Position numbers and translations under genes: made by a program. From Colius striatus (taxonomy: Eukaryota; Chordata; Aves; Coliiformes; Coliidae), in assembly GCF_028858725.1 (NCBI RefSeq), contig NC_084763.1:50104152-50168151 (forward strand): 64,000 bases of DNA, read 5' to 3'. The notes below the pieces were generated by a model that saw only the letters and a list, made by a program, of their open reading frames with translations, was not told the DNA's origin and searched no databases. Shown in pieces: positions 63,305 through 64,000 of the stretch (position 1 is the stretch's first letter; each line of letters begins with the position of its first letter).

Positions 63305-64000
63305 ATGTGCTTGGATGTATGGCTTGTGAAATACTTATATATTATTTTGACAACAGTCAGGTGTAACGGCCATGAAATTGAAATAACTTATGTTGTTGTC
63401 CAGTGAGGGATGGTTTGCCTTCAAGAACACTTATTTTCTTTGGGTGGGCCTTTCTGATAGCAGAGGAGAACAAGAAAACATTTTAAATATAGGAGAAATC
63501 CTGGAAAATTCTTTTAAATGCTTTTGAAATGGTCAAAGTATTACCTAGACGTGTTGTCTTTGGACTTCTGAGGCTCATTTCCATCTCTTCTGAAATAGGA
63601 CTGCAGGCTACCTTGCAAGAGAGCTGTCAGGATCAGCCAGTGAATATTTATGGAGAAATTTTGTGGTGAAAAAAAAAAAGCGCTACATATATTACTAATA
63701 ATTATGTGAGTCCTGAAAAATACCATACTCTATCACAAAGCTGGTATTGTCTGGTGACTATACTTTTGGCACTGTGTGCTACAGTGAACTGTATACTGAA
63801 AACTCATGCTAATGGAAAGGTATACAGGATTCCACTGGTAAGTGATTTATAGTGACTTCCCATTATAAACAAGAGGTAACAAATATCCTACCTTGCTGGT
63901 TTCTTTGGGTGGACAGTGACAGCAGAAGGAGACATTCCTGGCCAGGCAAAAGCTGATTCTTTGGATGCTTGCGACTGGAAATAGAATGAAGTACCAGAAA

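Larger units (their letters stand above)
34155..64000 (+). other. MKX: long MKX intron, right end not in window (at least 29,846 bp)
   Basis: Begins with the strong donor GTAAGA. I searched for the expected continuation (a DTLENG-like start, a TYWKEINAAMA-like block, a KVPLVQQF-like end) and found none, so the last coding exon or exons should be beyond 64000. The intron holds CR1 tails at 42833-43369 and 63197-63304, a purine tract at 49577-49826, a pyrimidine tract at 59856-59963, an 11-bp hairpin at 59655-59684 and small direct repeats. Elsewhere I see no recognisable gene; open frames here lack known domains. Confidence 0.8.

Noticed and set aside
1..64000. CRISPR arrays, operons, phage or bacterial signals, tRNA or rRNA genes, retroviral LTR pairs
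   Set aside because: Looked for and not seen; the window is vertebrate nuclear DNA and simple repeats are local and short.

Overview
The window looks like bird nuclear DNA. It has split genes with GT/AG introns, a CpG-island promoter, sparse interspersed repeats, and CR1-type LINE tails ending in ATTCTGTG or TTCTATGATT octamers, as is typical of avian CR1. I cannot name the species. I see no bacterial, phage, CRISPR, tRNA or rRNA features.

Layout. (1) 1-5249 is read as the last intron of ODAD2 (ARMC4), transcribed on the + strand; it carries an old CR1 copy with reverse-transcriptase remnants at 558-1710. (2) 5250-5363 is the terminal coding exon of ODAD2, ending in TGA, with a polyadenylation signal at 5489. 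(3) About 5.5-21.6 kb is intergenic DNA without a recognisable gene. It holds a perfect 12-bp hairpin at 6761, a small AT-rich direct repeat at 9734, and a G-run joined to a 5'-truncated CR1 at 20983-21268. (4) About 21.6-25.75 kb is a large CpG-rich block covering the promoter, 5'UTR and first two coding exons of MKX (Mohawk homeobox). (5) MKX coding exons lie at 23444-23625, 25584-25740, 32492-32645 and 33819-34154, all + strand, all with GT/AG sites and matching phases. Together they encode residues 1-276 plus one base of codon 277. (6) 34155-64000 is one very long MKX intron (at least 29.8 kb) with two CR1 tails and low-complexity purine and pyrimidine tracts. I found no sequence for the conserved C-terminal part of MKX (about 75 residues), so the remaining exon or exons should lie beyond the right edge.

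The two genes are unrelated in function. ODAD2 is an armadillo-repeat protein of outer dynein arm docking in motile cilia. MKX is a TALE-class homeodomain repressor important for tendon differentiation. The ODAD2-then-MKX order on one strand agrees with the vertebrate arrangement as I remember it. The large spaces around MKX suit a developmental gene with distant regulatory DNA. I did not find convincing evidence of an undescribed biological system; the findings are modest leads, ranked accordingly.
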